From Tatlockia sp. (GTDB taxonomy: Bacteria; Pseudomonadota; Gammaproteobacteria; Legionellales; Legionellaceae): a stretch of DNA of 64,000 bases. The number at the start of each line of letters is the position of its first letter. Position 1 is the stretch's first letter. The translations under genes were made by a program, and so were the position numbers. Positions 37,137 through 46,276 of the stretch are shown here, in pieces. Location of the stretch: positions 20,757 through 84,756 of the forward strand of contig JACCVV010000016.1 in the NCBI GenBank assembly GCA_013697955.1. The letters are read 5' to 3'. The notes beneath the pieces are model-generated. The model saw nothing but the letters and a program-made list of their open reading frames with translations. It was not told the origin of the DNA and made no database searches.

Positions 37137-37562
37137 TTAAGGCCCCTTTAAAGCAACCGCTAAACAGCTTTCTACAAAAATAGATTCTTCCTGGTCTGCA
37201 TTGATCAATATCAAATGGGGTGAAAAACTGGTGATAGTATACAAATACAGTGTATTTTCTTCTGGATTTAATGAGGCTTGATGAAGAAAATCTTGACCAT
37301 TTAACTTACCTCTATAGCCAAAACCACCAAGGGTATCATCACTAGAGGTCGCTATAATCACCTTATCTGTATTAGGATTAATAATTTTACAAGTTAATTC
37401 ATAGTAAATATTAGGAACCAACACATTCAAAGGAATTTTCAGTCTTTGAGCAGGAGGAATATTTCCACCCTTCAAGGTTATAGTCGAGGAGGCAAGGACT
37501 GATGAATTAATTAATAAACCCAAAAGTATTGCAGAACCAATTGCAGTCATTTCTTTTTTCAT
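37137..37562 (-). CDS. Secreted small protein, paralogue 2 of a tandem trio
   Basis: The start is placed at ATG 37562, giving the signal peptide MKKEMTAIGSAILLGLLINS ending SVLA. A longer frame to 37625 would overlap the preceding gene and lacks support. The 141-aa product carries the shared pattern TLKGGNIPPAQRLKIPLNVL, YELTCKIINPNTDK, NPEENTLYLYTI and LINADQEESIFVESCLAVA. The paired Cys positions match those of its neighbours. The function is unknown. Confidence 0.7.
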   Translation of the reverse strand: MKKEMTAIGSAILLGLLINSSVLASSTITLKGGNIPPAQRLKIPLNVLVPNIYYELTCKIINPNTDKVIIATSSDDTLGGFGYRGKLNGQDFLHQASLNPEENTLYLYTITSFSPHLILINADQEESIFVESCLAVALKGP

Positions 37563-37590
37563 TATTGTACACTCTGTTAAAAAATTACTT

Positions 37591-38025
37591 CTAAAGCCAG
37601 GCAATAGCTTCTGCTGTGCAATCATTCACAGTAACTAAATGTTGCTTATCAACATTAGTAAAGATGATATTGGGCGTTTGTATATCATATTGTCTTTTTA
37701 TTTTACTAACTGCTTTGATAAAAAAGGTATTTTTCCCAGGTTTTAAAATTTTCTGCGACTGCATATGATCTCCATTCAGGGTCATCCATCCAAATTCAGG
37801 ATAAATGCTGGAGCCTGCGTTAAAGGGTATTCCTACTTGGGAGGGATTGGTGATATTGCAAATCACAGAATAACCAACATCAACAATTATTGGTTCCAGA
37901 TAAATTGTTAAGGTGCTTGAAGGTGAAATATCGCCCTGATTGAGTTTTAAAATTGAATGGGCTGCGGCTGAGTTTATAAATAGGAAAAACATTGCAGCAT
38001 ATAATGTATAGCGGGCTATTTTCAT
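37591..38025 (-). CDS. Secreted small protein, paralogue 1 of a tandem trio
   Basis: The ATG at 38025 is preferred over an in-frame TTG two codons upstream. The 144-aa product has a signal peptide ending NSAAA. The shared pattern follows: LKLNQGDISPSSTLTIYLEP, YSVICNITNPS, KPGKNTFFIKAV and IFTNVDKQHLVTVNDCTAEA. It is more diverged than the other two but keeps both Cys residues. It is first in the trio, with a 28-base gap to paralogue 2, so one transcript is likely. Confidence 0.68.
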   Translation of the reverse strand: MKIARYTLYAAMFFLFINSAAAHSILKLNQGDISPSSTLTIYLEPIIVDVGYSVICNITNPSQVGIPFNAGSSIYPEFGWMTLNGDHMQSQKILKPGKNTFFIKAVSKIKRQYDIQTPNIIFTNVDKQHLVTVNDCTAEAIAWL

Positions 38026-38096
38026 AGACAAACCTATTTAATTGAATAAATTTCGGCCTATTATATTTATATTTTTACCCAATGTCTATAAATTAA

Positions 38097-40118
38097 TCAA
38101 TTTGGCTTTTTTGGCTGAAGTCGAGCTGTAAAATCAGCTTGGCTGGTAACCACAGCTTCGCAATTAAAACCACGGCAAAAATAAGCACAGGCTTTATCTT
38201 GAGGTTTTTTTAAGGCTAGTGCTTCGGGAAGATTTTTAGCAGTATCGGGAATTGCAAAAACTATATTGTTATTGGATTGCGCTTCATCCTTCCATGCCTT
38301 GATTTCATTTTTATCACCACGAATCACAATCATTTGAGAAGGCTTTAAGTAGGCTTGTAAGCCTGATAATAAAGAACAATGTTCGGCCGGATATTGCATA
38401 AGCATTGGCCACACTTCTTGCAGAATTTTTTCTGCCGCATCAAGATAGCGTTTCTCTCCTAATAAATGACCAAGAACCAGAAACACTTGCAACAGCACGC
38501 CATTTCCAGAGGGAATTGCCTCATCCATCATGGCTTTGGGGCGATAGAGTAATTTTTCGTGATTTTTAGCAGTAAAAAAGAAGCCGCCTTTTTCATCAGC
38601 AAAAGAGTTTAAAACCACATCGGCTAATTTTATCGCAAATTCTAAATGTTCTGAATTCCACGAAACTTGCAGTGAGGTAATTAACGCATCAAGTAGATAG
38701 GCATAATCATCAAGATAGGCAGCAAGATAGGCCTTGCCATCTTTATAGGAAGCCAATAAAGCCCCTTTTTGCCATAACTTTTGTTGAATGAAATCCAGTG
38801 TTTTTTGACCTGCTGAAATATAGGCCAGTTCATTCAACTGATCTCCCGCTAAAAGTAAACCTTTCACCATCAAACCGTTCCAGGCGGTCAGGATTTTTTC
38901 ATCACGAAACGGTTTGATGCGTTTACTGCGTTCGGTTAGAAGTTTTTCTTTGGCTGATGTAAGAAGTTTTTTGGCTTGATTTAAACTGATCTTTAAGGAT
39001 TTTGAAACTTCAACAAGCGATTTTTCTACATAGAAATGCCAAAAATCATCAAAATTAGGTGCCTTATCAAGACCAAAATGAAGACGTATCAGCTCATATT
39101 CGTCTTTTGTTAAAAGATTGCGCACCTCTTCAGGTTTCCATCGGTAAAATTTTCCCTCTACTCCCTCAGAATCCGCGTCATAACTTGAATAAAATCCGCC
39201 TTCTGGAGCTTGTAAATCGCCTAACACCCAATCCGCTGTCTGCCGTGCAATCTCTTGGAAAAAAGGCGCGGGATCTTGCTTGGTAGCCTGGGCATAAAGT
39301 GTCAATAGTTGACCATTATCGTAGAGCATTTTTTCGAAATGCGGGATATTCCAATGTTCGTCAACTGAGTATCGGTAAAATCCGCCTGCCAATTGATCAT
39401 AGATTCCCCCCCTTCCGATATGCATTAATGTTTCAATGGCGAGTGGAGAATTATTATTCAATAAATAATCAATTCGGCTGGCCTGAGGGAACTTTGGAGC
39501 ATGACCAAATCCCCCATTTAGGACATCATAATGCTGCTTCAAAGTTTTAAGACCTAATTGAAGCGGCTCAACGGTAAATTGATGATTATGCTCTTTATCC
39601 GCTTGCTGACTTAATATCTGACTGATTTGCTGAGACTGATGTTTAATTTTTTCAGGTTGAGTGTGATAAAAATCAGCTATAAGTTCCAAGACCCTTTTAA
39701 AAGCCGGTAATTGAGGATGTTCCTCTTTAGGAAAATAAGTGCCGCTAAAAAAAGGGATTAGCTCTGGCGTTAAAAAAATCGTTAAAGGCCAGCCTCCGCT
39801 TTGCTGGGTTAAAAGATAATGGGCAGTTTGGTAGATTTTATCTAAATCAGGACGTTCTTCTTTGTCAACTTTAATATTAACGAAAAGCTCATTCATTATT
39901 TTTGCAGTTTCTAGATCTTCAAAGGATTCATGCGCCATAACATGACACCAATGACAGGCGGCATAGCCGATGGAGAGCAAGATGGGTTTATTTTCTTTTA
40001 TAGACTTGTCAACGGCCAATTTTCCCCAGGAATACCAATGAACGGGATTATGAGCATGCTGCTGTAAATAAGGGCTCGGCTCGTTAATGAGATGATTAGC
40101 TTCTTTAGACTGCGGCAT
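38097..40118 (-). CDS. DUF255 thioredoxin-domain protein (YyaL/SPATA20 type)
   Basis: The 673-aa product begins with a thioredoxin-like domain (about residues 1-165): NEPSPYLQQHAHNPVHWYSW, then the CxxC in AACHWCHVMAHESFED (Cys55, Cys58). An (alpha/alpha)6-barrel glycosidase-like domain follows, with HWNIPHFEKMLYDN and FYSSYDADSEG. This is the standard layout of the YyaL/spermatogenesis-associated protein 20 family. Its biochemical role is not known; a redox or carbohydrate-related function has been proposed. It lies 18 bases after the PerM-type gene, so the two may be co-transcribed. Confidence 0.9.
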   Translation of the reverse strand: MPQSKEANHLINEPSPYLQQHAHNPVHWYSWGKLAVDKSIKENKPILLSIGYAACHWCHVMAHESFEDLETAKIMNELFVNIKVDKEERPDLDKIYQTAHYLLTQQSGGWPLTIFLTPELIPFFSGTYFPKEEHPQLPAFKRVLELIADFYHTQPEKIKHQSQQISQILSQQADKEHNHQFTVEPLQLGLKTLKQHYDVLNGGFGHAPKFPQASRIDYLLNNNSPLAIETLMHIGRGGIYDQLAGGFYRYSVDEHWNIPHFEKMLYDNGQLLTLYAQATKQDPAPFFQEIARQTADWVLGDLQAPEGGFYSSYDADSEGVEGKFYRWKPEEVRNLLTKDEYELIRLHFGLDKAPNFDDFWHFYVEKSLVEVSKSLKISLNQAKKLLTSAKEKLLTERSKRIKPFRDEKILTAWNGLMVKGLLLAGDQLNELAYISAGQKTLDFIQQKLWQKGALLASYKDGKAYLAAYLDDYAYLLDALITSLQVSWNSEHLEFAIKLADVVLNSFADEKGGFFFTAKNHEKLLYRPKAMMDEAIPSGNGVLLQVFLVLGHLLGEKRYLDAAEKILQEVWPMLMQYPAEHCSLLSGLQAYLKPSQMIVIRGDKNEIKAWKDEAQSNNNIVFAIPDTAKNLPEALALKKPQDKACAYFCRGFNCEAVVTSQADFTARLQPKKPN

Positions 40119-40136
40119 TTTGATCTTCCTTAAGTT

Positions 40137-41195
40137 TTACTTTTTTATCACATCATAAAGTTTTTTAATTTGTCCATCCTGAGAGAGCATAATTGCAATA
40201 GGCCGAGTGGATTCAAAATGAGCAAATACAATCATCATCATGACCGTGATGGGTACGGAAAGGAACATTCCCAAAACGCCCCAAACTGCTCCCCATAAGG
40301 CTAAGGCAAAGAGAATAACCAGGCCGCTTAAATTTAGGGATTTGCCAAGAAAGCGCGGCTCAACAAAATTCCCCACTATAAATTGAATGGCTACTATGCC
40401 TGAAGTAACCATTATAAAAGGGAACCAACTATCAAATTGCACCAACGCAATTAAGGCCGGAAAAGCAGTCGCAATCATGGCGCCGATATTGGGAATAAAA
40501 TTGAGGAAGAAAATTAAAAGTCCCCAGAACTCAGCAAAATCCAAGCCAACCGATTTCATTATAATCCAGCTGGTTGTAGCCGTGAAAAGACTCATTAGCG
40601 TTTTTAAACCAAGGTAAGTTTGTGTGTCCTTTATAATATGATTTGAAATGTTATTAACTAATTGTCGAGGTTTTTTGTCTGGAAAAAGAGCTACCAGCTT
40701 TTGTCTGAAATAATGCTGTTCGACAAATAAAAAACAGACATATAAAGCAATTAAAACAGCAGAACTAGTGATTGTGCTAAAGACGCCGTAGATATTGACC
40801 AAAATATTTTGAACGCTTAAATTTTTAACAAAATTGTCAGCAGACACAAAGGAGCGGATATGAAAACGCTTATCAATCATATTAAAAATATTGGTTAAAT
40901 TTTCCTGATAACGAGGTGCTGCAGCAATTACATCGCTGACATTGTTGGAAATAATATCAATAAGAATTTTAATTAATCCTGCAACAACCAGTAAAGCCAG
41001 AACCATTGAAACCCAATCAGGCAAATGCTCTTTCAAATAAGGTATTGATTTTATGCCGTCTTTAACTGTATTTAATAAATGCCAGAAAAAGATTGCTATA
41101 ACTATCGGAATTAATAAACTGCGTCCCATAATAAGTAAATAACCAATAATCCATACCGAAATTAATCCTGCCGTAAAGGTAAGGGTACGATTCAT
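40137..41195 (-). CDS. AI-2E/PerM family transporter
   Basis: This 352-aa membrane protein has about seven or eight segments. Family stretches are LLIPIVIAIFFWHLLN near the N-terminus, FLNFIPNIGAMIATAFPALI, and GNFVEPRFLGKSLNLSGLVI. These identify the UPF0118/AI-2E exporter family, which also includes PerM, YdiK and sodium/proton antiporters. The transported molecule cannot be inferred. It is divergent from recG, with a 108-base gap that should hold both promoters. Confidence 0.85.
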   Translation of the reverse strand: MNRTLTFTAGLISVWIIGYLLIMGRSLLIPIVIAIFFWHLLNTVKDGIKSIPYLKEHLPDWVSMVLALLVVAGLIKILIDIISNNVSDVIAAAPRYQENLTNIFNMIDKRFHIRSFVSADNFVKNLSVQNILVNIYGVFSTITSSAVLIALYVCFLFVEQHYFRQKLVALFPDKKPRQLVNNISNHIIKDTQTYLGLKTLMSLFTATTSWIIMKSVGLDFAEFWGLLIFFLNFIPNIGAMIATAFPALIALVQFDSWFPFIMVTSGIVAIQFIVGNFVEPRFLGKSLNLSGLVILFALALWGAVWGVLGMFLSVPITVMMMIVFAHFESTRPIAIMLSQDGQIKKLYDVIKK

Positions 41196-41303
41196 TAAAA
41201 AAACTCCTGATTTTTCTCAAAACGTTTGGGTTAACCAAGTACAATCCTCTAAACTCTAACTTATTTTCCTGCTATTATCAGTTTTTTTCTGCCGAAATCT
41301 ATC

Positions 41304-43376
41304 GTGCTCTATCAATCTTGCGAAATCTTAAGCGGCGTTGGGCCAACTCTAGGCGCAAAACTCGGTAAATGTGGTATCAATACCCTTGCTGATTTGCTTT
41401 TCCATTTACCATTCCGCTATCAAGACCGAACAAGAATCACAGCACTTGGTGATTTGCGAGCTAATGATTGGAGCGTCATTGCCGGTAAAGTTTGTAAAAC
41501 TGAAATTAAATACGGCAAACGCATGATGCTCTATTGTTATGTTGAAGATAAGACCGCGATTTTAAAACTTCGTTTTTTTCACTTTAACAAACAGCAAATA
41601 AAAGCGCTTAATGAAAGCAAAATGATCCGTGCTTTTGGCGAGGTAAAGGAATTCGCAAATAGCTTGGAAATGGTACATCCTGAATATCAGTTATTAACTG
41701 ATGAAGAAAATTGTCAGGTGGAGGAAACGCTTACTCCTGTTTATCCTTCAACACAAGGTTTAACCCAAAAACGACTGAGGCAACTGGTAAAACTTGCATT
41801 GGAACATTGTGGAGAAGCAATCCATGAGCTGGAATGGATGAGCCCTGAACTTTTAAAAAAACATCGTTTTCATTCTTTGTCCCATTCGCTTAATTTATTG
41901 CATAATCCAGAGCCTGATACATCCATTCAAACTTTGGAAGAAGGTTCGCATCCCGCCTTGCAAAGATTAGTTTTTGATGAATTATTAGCACAACGTTTGA
42001 GTATGCAATTTGCCAGACAGCATCGCTCAAACCTCAATGCGCCTGTTTTAACAGTTGAGCAAGAATTGAAAAACCGGTTTTTACAGCAATTGAGTTTTGT
42101 TCTCACTTCAGCTCAGTTTCGGGTTAGCGAGGAAGTTGCCAAGGATTTATCTTCATCAAAACCAATGCTGCGTCTCGTTCAAGGTGATGTCGGTTCAGGA
42201 AAAACGGTTGTCGCTGTTTTAGCAGCCCTTCAAGCCATTGCGGCTGGTTTCCAAGTCGCTTTTATGGCACCTACAGAATTACTTTCTGTGCAGCATGCAC
42301 TCACAATTGAACGGTGGCTAAGTCCTTTGGGTATAAACTGCCGTCGGCTTAATGGAAAAATGAAAACCTCAGAGCGTCGTGAAACCTTGGCAGCGCTTAT
42401 CAATAATGACTGCCAATTATTAATTGGTACCCATGCCTTGTTTCAAGAGTCAGTAAATTTTGCCAAATTAGGTCTAGTTATAATTGATGAACAACATCGT
42501 TTCGGCGTTGAACAGCGTTTGGATTTACAACAAAAAGGGCAAAAAGCTGGACTAATACCTCATCAATTATTAATGACCGCAACGCCTATTCCGCGCACTT
42601 TAGCAATGACTCAATTTGCTCATTTAGATATTTCCATTATTGACGAATTGCCACCAGGACGAACGCCGGTTCACACTTCGATTGTTAATCAAGAAAAAAG
42701 AGATTTTATTATCGAACGATTGCAAGCAGCGATAGCCAATGGTCGGCAAGTCTATTGGGTTTGCACCCTAATTGAAGAATCTGAAAAATTACAGTGTATG
42801 GCAGCTACCGCAACAGCAGAAAACCTACAAGAATGCTTGCCGCAAATTCGAGTTGGGCTGATTCATGGTCGAATGAAAGCTTCGGAAAAAGACGCGATTA
42901 TGGCTGAATTCAAACAAGGCAAAATTAATTTATTGGTAGCAACGACCGTTATCGAAGTGGGCGTTGACGTTCCTAATGCCAGTTTGATGATTATTGAGAA
43001 TTCAGAACGTTTAGGTTTATCTCAACTACACCAATTACGCGGCAGGGTTGGTCGAGGCTCTGTGCAATCCCATTGCATTTTACTTTATCAATCCCCCTTA
43101 TCTCAAAATGGCGCCGAGCGTCTTAAAGCCATTCGGGCAACCACTGACGGTTTTATAATTGCTGAAAAAGATTTGCAGTTAAGGGGCTCTGGAGAATTAC
43201 TTGGAACAAGGCAAACAGGATATCAACAGTTTAAAATAGCCAATTTAGAGCGCGATAAAGAACTGTTGCCCAAGGTTGCTTCATTAGCCAAGGATTTAAT
43301 TAATCAAAAACCCGACCTTGCATCTAAAATTGCAAAACGCTGGTTGGGTGAATTTGAATCTTATCTAATTACCTAA
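41304..43376 (+). CDS. recG: ATP-dependent DNA helicase RecG
   Basis: RecG remodels stalled replication forks and branch-migrates Holliday junctions. The 690-aa product has the N-terminal wedge domain with an OB fold (LPFRYQDRTRITALGDLRAN), Walker A in VQGDVGSGKTVVAVLAALQA, the DExH-like box IIDEQHRFGVEQR, and motif III MTATPIPRTLAMT. Motif VI is QLRGRVGRG. The start appears to be GTG at 41304, with no strong ribosome site. Its stop lies 5 bases from that of the convergent ankyrin/YopJ-like gene. Confidence 0.97.
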   Translation: MLYQSCEILSGVGPTLGAKLGKCGINTLADLLFHLPFRYQDRTRITALGDLRANDWSVIAGKVCKTEIKYGKRMMLYCYVEDKTAILKLRFFHFNKQQIKALNESKMIRAFGEVKEFANSLEMVHPEYQLLTDEENCQVEETLTPVYPSTQGLTQKRLRQLVKLALEHCGEAIHELEWMSPELLKKHRFHSLSHSLNLLHNPEPDTSIQTLEEGSHPALQRLVFDELLAQRLSMQFARQHRSNLNAPVLTVEQELKNRFLQQLSFVLTSAQFRVSEEVAKDLSSSKPMLRLVQGDVGSGKTVVAVLAALQAIAAGFQVAFMAPTELLSVQHALTIERWLSPLGINCRRLNGKMKTSERRETLAALINNDCQLLIGTHALFQESVNFAKLGLVIIDEQHRFGVEQRLDLQQKGQKAGLIPHQLLMTATPIPRTLAMTQFAHLDISIIDELPPGRTPVHTSIVNQEKRDFIIERLQAAIANGRQVYWVCTLIEESEKLQCMAATATAENLQECLPQIRVGLIHGRMKASEKDAIMAEFKQGKINLLVATTVIEVGVDVPNASLMIIENSERLGLSQLHQLRGRVGRGSVQSHCILLYQSPLSQNGAERLKAIRATTDGFIIAEKDLQLRGSGELLGTRQTGYQQFKIANLERDKELLPKVASLAKDLINQKPDLASKIAKRWLGEFESYLIT

Positions 43377-43381
43377 ATTAT

Positions 43382-44830
43382 TTAAAGTTTGAAGGTTTTC
43401 TCTTTTTGAGGAACCATTCTTTCTTCGCAGAATAATTTCAAACCTGCAGCTCTATATTGATTAACCTGATTAGCAAATTCGGGATCCAGAATATTTCTCT
43501 TACTTATAAAATCGTTCACATTCGCCTTATACTGTTTCATTTTTCTTTCGGTTCTTAAATTAAAAGAGGTCATTAATCCCTTGTTCACTAGCAGATCTTT
43601 TTTAATCGAGTCTTCTGCTGTCTCTCCCTTTTTATTAACTATTGTCTTCTTTTCATTTGTTTTAAAAATAAAGCTCTCAAGACTTTGATTAACAATTGAT
43701 TCATTCTCTTTGTTTTCATCATCTTTAGTATATTGCAATGATCTTAAAAAACGTGCCGGAAGCATTGTGGAAGTAGTGTAATTAATTTTATCCGAGTAAC
43801 TTTTGAATATAGTTTTTGGAGCATTTTTTCGCTTACCCTTTTGCTTCATATACTCCATCAAATTAACAGCATAATCCTGATCAGTGGGTGTGGATAACAT
43901 CCTTGCCGTCTCAATTGACATATAAGTACAACCTCTCCCCTTCTGCAGCTTAACTTCAGAATCATAAACTTTAATGTTTGCCAATGGAGAAATCTCTTTT
44001 ACAAAATCCAGTGTTACAACCTCGTGAAAAGGCGTTTCTTCTGGCAACGAATCAAAATGTAAGTAATTGACGACAGGAAACTCCCCTGTTTTATCAATTT
44101 TAAATTCGCCGCAACAGGCATGGACACCTTGATAATAGATAATTTGGAATTTGATGATTTTTTCTTTAGTTTCATTTTCGAGCAGGTTTTTGATTTCCTT
44201 TTGTAAAAGATTAAGATCATGACTTAAACAAATAAATATAGAATTTTTTGTTTCTTTCTTACTCATTTTTGCGGCTAAAATTAAGGTCATCTCCTCCACA
44301 CCAATATTTCCTAATTTTTCAAATTTTCTCATGATTCTTTCTTTCTTAAGCTTATTTAAAATCTCATCGCCACTGGCGTTATTAATAGCTATCTGAGTCT
44401 TCACTTTTTCGAAAAATTGATTAAATTCATCATTTTTGGATTCAGGAATAGTATTTCTTGAAACCCAGAGGATTGTTGCTTCATTTTTAGTATGGGCTGC
44501 AATATCTTGCAGATCCTTATCCTTGGTATCAGCACCTTTTTTCAAGAGAAAATCCGCAAGCTCGAGATTGTTAGTGGCAAGGGCAATCCCTAATAACCCC
44601 TTTTTCAATTCTCTATTGTTTATTTCTGCACCTTTTTGAAGTAAATAAGAAATTAAATTAAGCTTTACCTGCGTGGTTAGTTCGGGGCTGCTGACCGTTT
44701 CTAATAGAAGGGTTTGGCTTTCTAACCCTTCAGGACTTTCATAAGTCATATTTATATCGTTATTGCGTAAAAAATTTTCAAGAGCATCCTTGTTTATACT
44801 TCCATCCTGATATAGAAAAGAGTGAATCAT
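43382..44830 (-). CDS. Ankyrin-repeat protein with YopJ-like acetyltransferase domain, probable effector
   Basis: ATG 44830 is chosen because TTGGAG lies just upstream; an in-frame ATG at 44863 lacks a site. The 482-aa product has two or three N-terminal ankyrin repeats (about residues 45-115; LISYLLQKGAEINNRELKKG, LELADFLLKKGADTKD). The rest fits the YopJ family: His237 in GVHACCGEF, an acidic residue Asp260 in LHFDSLPE, and Cys301 in QKGRGCTYMSIETARML. Further on, MLPARFLRSLQ and TIVNKKGET match the YopJ C-terminus. The YopJ spacing of catalytic residues is 19 and 44; here it is 23 and 41. A Ser/Thr/Lys acetyltransferase acting on host proteins is inferred. Confidence 0.68.
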   Translation of the reverse strand: MIHSFLYQDGSINKDALENFLRNNDINMTYESPEGLESQTLLLETVSSPELTTQVKLNLISYLLQKGAEINNRELKKGLLGIALATNNLELADFLLKKGADTKDKDLQDIAAHTKNEATILWVSRNTIPESKNDEFNQFFEKVKTQIAINNASGDEILNKLKKERIMRKFEKLGNIGVEEMTLILAAKMSKKETKNSIFICLSHDLNLLQKEIKNLLENETKEKIIKFQIIYYQGVHACCGEFKIDKTGEFPVVNYLHFDSLPEETPFHEVVTLDFVKEISPLANIKVYDSEVKLQKGRGCTYMSIETARMLSTPTDQDYAVNLMEYMKQKGKRKNAPKTIFKSYSDKINYTTSTMLPARFLRSLQYTKDDENKENESIVNQSLESFIFKTNEKKTIVNKKGETAEDSIKKDLLVNKGLMTSFNLRTERKMKQYKANVNDFISKRNILDPEFANQVNQYRAAGLKLFCEERMVPQKEKTFKL

Positions 44831-44986
44831 ATAAGCTCCAAGTGTATAAAAAGTATAGTTCATACCTGAAACTTAAGCTTTTGATGGAGAACGCCGGCAG
44901 AATAACTTTCTGGCTAAGATTTAGACTAATAGAAAGACCACTTAAAATAGGGTAGTATACTGACCATTTTGTTATCAGGTCATCCC

Positions 44987-46036
44987 ATGTCGTTAAGAAA
45001 CCCTAAAGCAGTCGCCCTAATTTCGGGCGGTCTCGATTCTATGCTTGCTGTAAAAGTTGTTCAAGCCCAGGGAATTCATGTTGAAGGAATTAATTTTTAT
45101 ACCGGTTTTTGCCATTCTGGCCATACCTCTGCCATTCGAAATCGAAAAGATTCAGCAAAGCCCTTACGAAATGACGCCTTGTGGGTTGCTGAACAACTGG
45201 GTATTCAACTCCATATCATTGACATTGTTGAACCTTATAAAGCCATTTTACTGAAACCAAGACATGGTTTTGGTAGAAATGTGAATCCCTGTCTGGATTG
45301 TAAAATTTTCATGGTGCAACAAGCTCATCAATGGATGCTAGAAAATGACTTCGACTTTATAATTACCGGTGAAGTCATTGGTCAACGTCCCAAATCGCAG
45401 CTTTCGCGAACTATGCCGATTATTGCCAATGAATCCGGTGCAGAAGATCGCTTGCTGCGTCCGCTTTGCGCTAAACTTTTGCCCGAAACCTTGCCGGAGC
45501 GCGAAGGCTGGGTGAAAAGAGAGCTTTTGCATGACTTTTCAGGCCGAAGCCGTAAGCCTCAACTGGGCCTTGCAACTTCAATGAATATTGATGAATTTGC
45601 ACAACCAGCTGGTGGATGCTGTGTATTAACGGACGAAAATTATACGCGCCGTTTACAGGACATGTGGAAAAATCGCAATTCCCGACATTATGACCTTGAA
45701 GATATTATTCTATTGAAAGCGGGCCGCCATCTGCGTCTGGCACCGCATTATAAAATGATCATTGCTCGTGACGAAGCTGAATCTAATTTTTTAACTGGCT
45801 ATCGCAAACAATTTATTCATATGCAAGCGGCTAAGCATCGCGGACCTATCATTCTAATCGAAGGTGAACCTGGCGCAGATGATTTGCTAACTTGCGCAAA
45901 AATTGCTGGCCGTTTTTGCTCAGGCAACAAAGAAGCAGAGGTAAGCATTAATCTTCATCATCTGGATGGCCGCTCAGAAGAATTAAGCGTAATTCCCATG
46001 CCTGCTGAAGAGGTCAAGCAAGAGTGGTATTTATAA
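44987..46036 (+). CDS. PP-loop ATPase, tRNA thiouridylase-like
   Basis: The ATG at 44987 follows AGGT and is preferred to a TTG 18 bases upstream. The 349-aa product has the PP-loop ALISGGLDSMLAVKV, which binds ATP for adenylation. A NPCLDCKIFM segment with two Cys and a PAGGCCVLTD segment follow. These resemble MnmA/ThiI-type sulfur-inserting enzymes, but this is a separate family whose substrate is unknown to me. A TusA-like sulfur carrier gene starts 3 bases downstream, which supports a sulfur-transfer reaction on tRNA or a small molecule. Confidence 0.8.
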   Translation: MSLRNPKAVALISGGLDSMLAVKVVQAQGIHVEGINFYTGFCHSGHTSAIRNRKDSAKPLRNDALWVAEQLGIQLHIIDIVEPYKAILLKPRHGFGRNVNPCLDCKIFMVQQAHQWMLENDFDFIITGEVIGQRPKSQLSRTMPIIANESGAEDRLLRPLCAKLLPETLPEREGWVKRELLHDFSGRSRKPQLGLATSMNIDEFAQPAGGCCVLTDENYTRRLQDMWKNRNSRHYDLEDIILLKAGRHLRLAPHYKMIIARDEAESNFLTGYRKQFIHMQAAKHRGPIILIEGEPGADDLLTCAKIAGRFCSGNKEAEVSINLHHLDGRSEELSVIPMPAEEVKQEWYL

Positions 46037-46039
46037 ATC

Positions 46040-46276
46040 ATGGCTGATTATGAACTCGATGCACGCCGATTATTATGCCCAATGCCGGTTATAAAGGCCC
46101 AGAATTTTACGAAGCAATTGCAAGACGGCGATATGTTGACAATCATCGCCACGGATCCGGGCACTATGCTTGATTTACCATGCTGGTGCCGCATTAATGG
46201 TCATAAACTTATTGAACAAAAAGAGTCTGATGGTGAAATTATTATCACTTTGCAAATAGTCAAGGACAAGGGATGA
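46040..46276 (+). CDS. TusA-family sulfur carrier protein
   Basis: This 78-aa protein has the TusA/SirA fold: YELDARRLLCPMPVIKAQNF with the sulfur-carrying Cys13 in the CPMP motif, then GDMLTIIATDPGTMLDLPCW. It hands persulphide sulfur to acceptor enzymes. Here the natural partner is the PP-loop protein encoded immediately upstream. Its stop overlaps the start of the cation transporter gene (ATGA), so the three are likely one transcript. Confidence 0.92.
   Translation: MADYELDARRLLCPMPVIKAQNFTKQLQDGDMLTIIATDPGTMLDLPCWCRINGHKLIEQKESDGEIIITLQIVKDKG

Noticed and set aside
44869..44877. AAACTTAAG, a PmrA-like half-site upstream of the ankyrin/YopJ-like gene
   Set aside because: There is only one imperfect half-site, and its spacing to the nearest -10-like TATACT is 11 bases, unlike the 7 bases at the two accepted sites.
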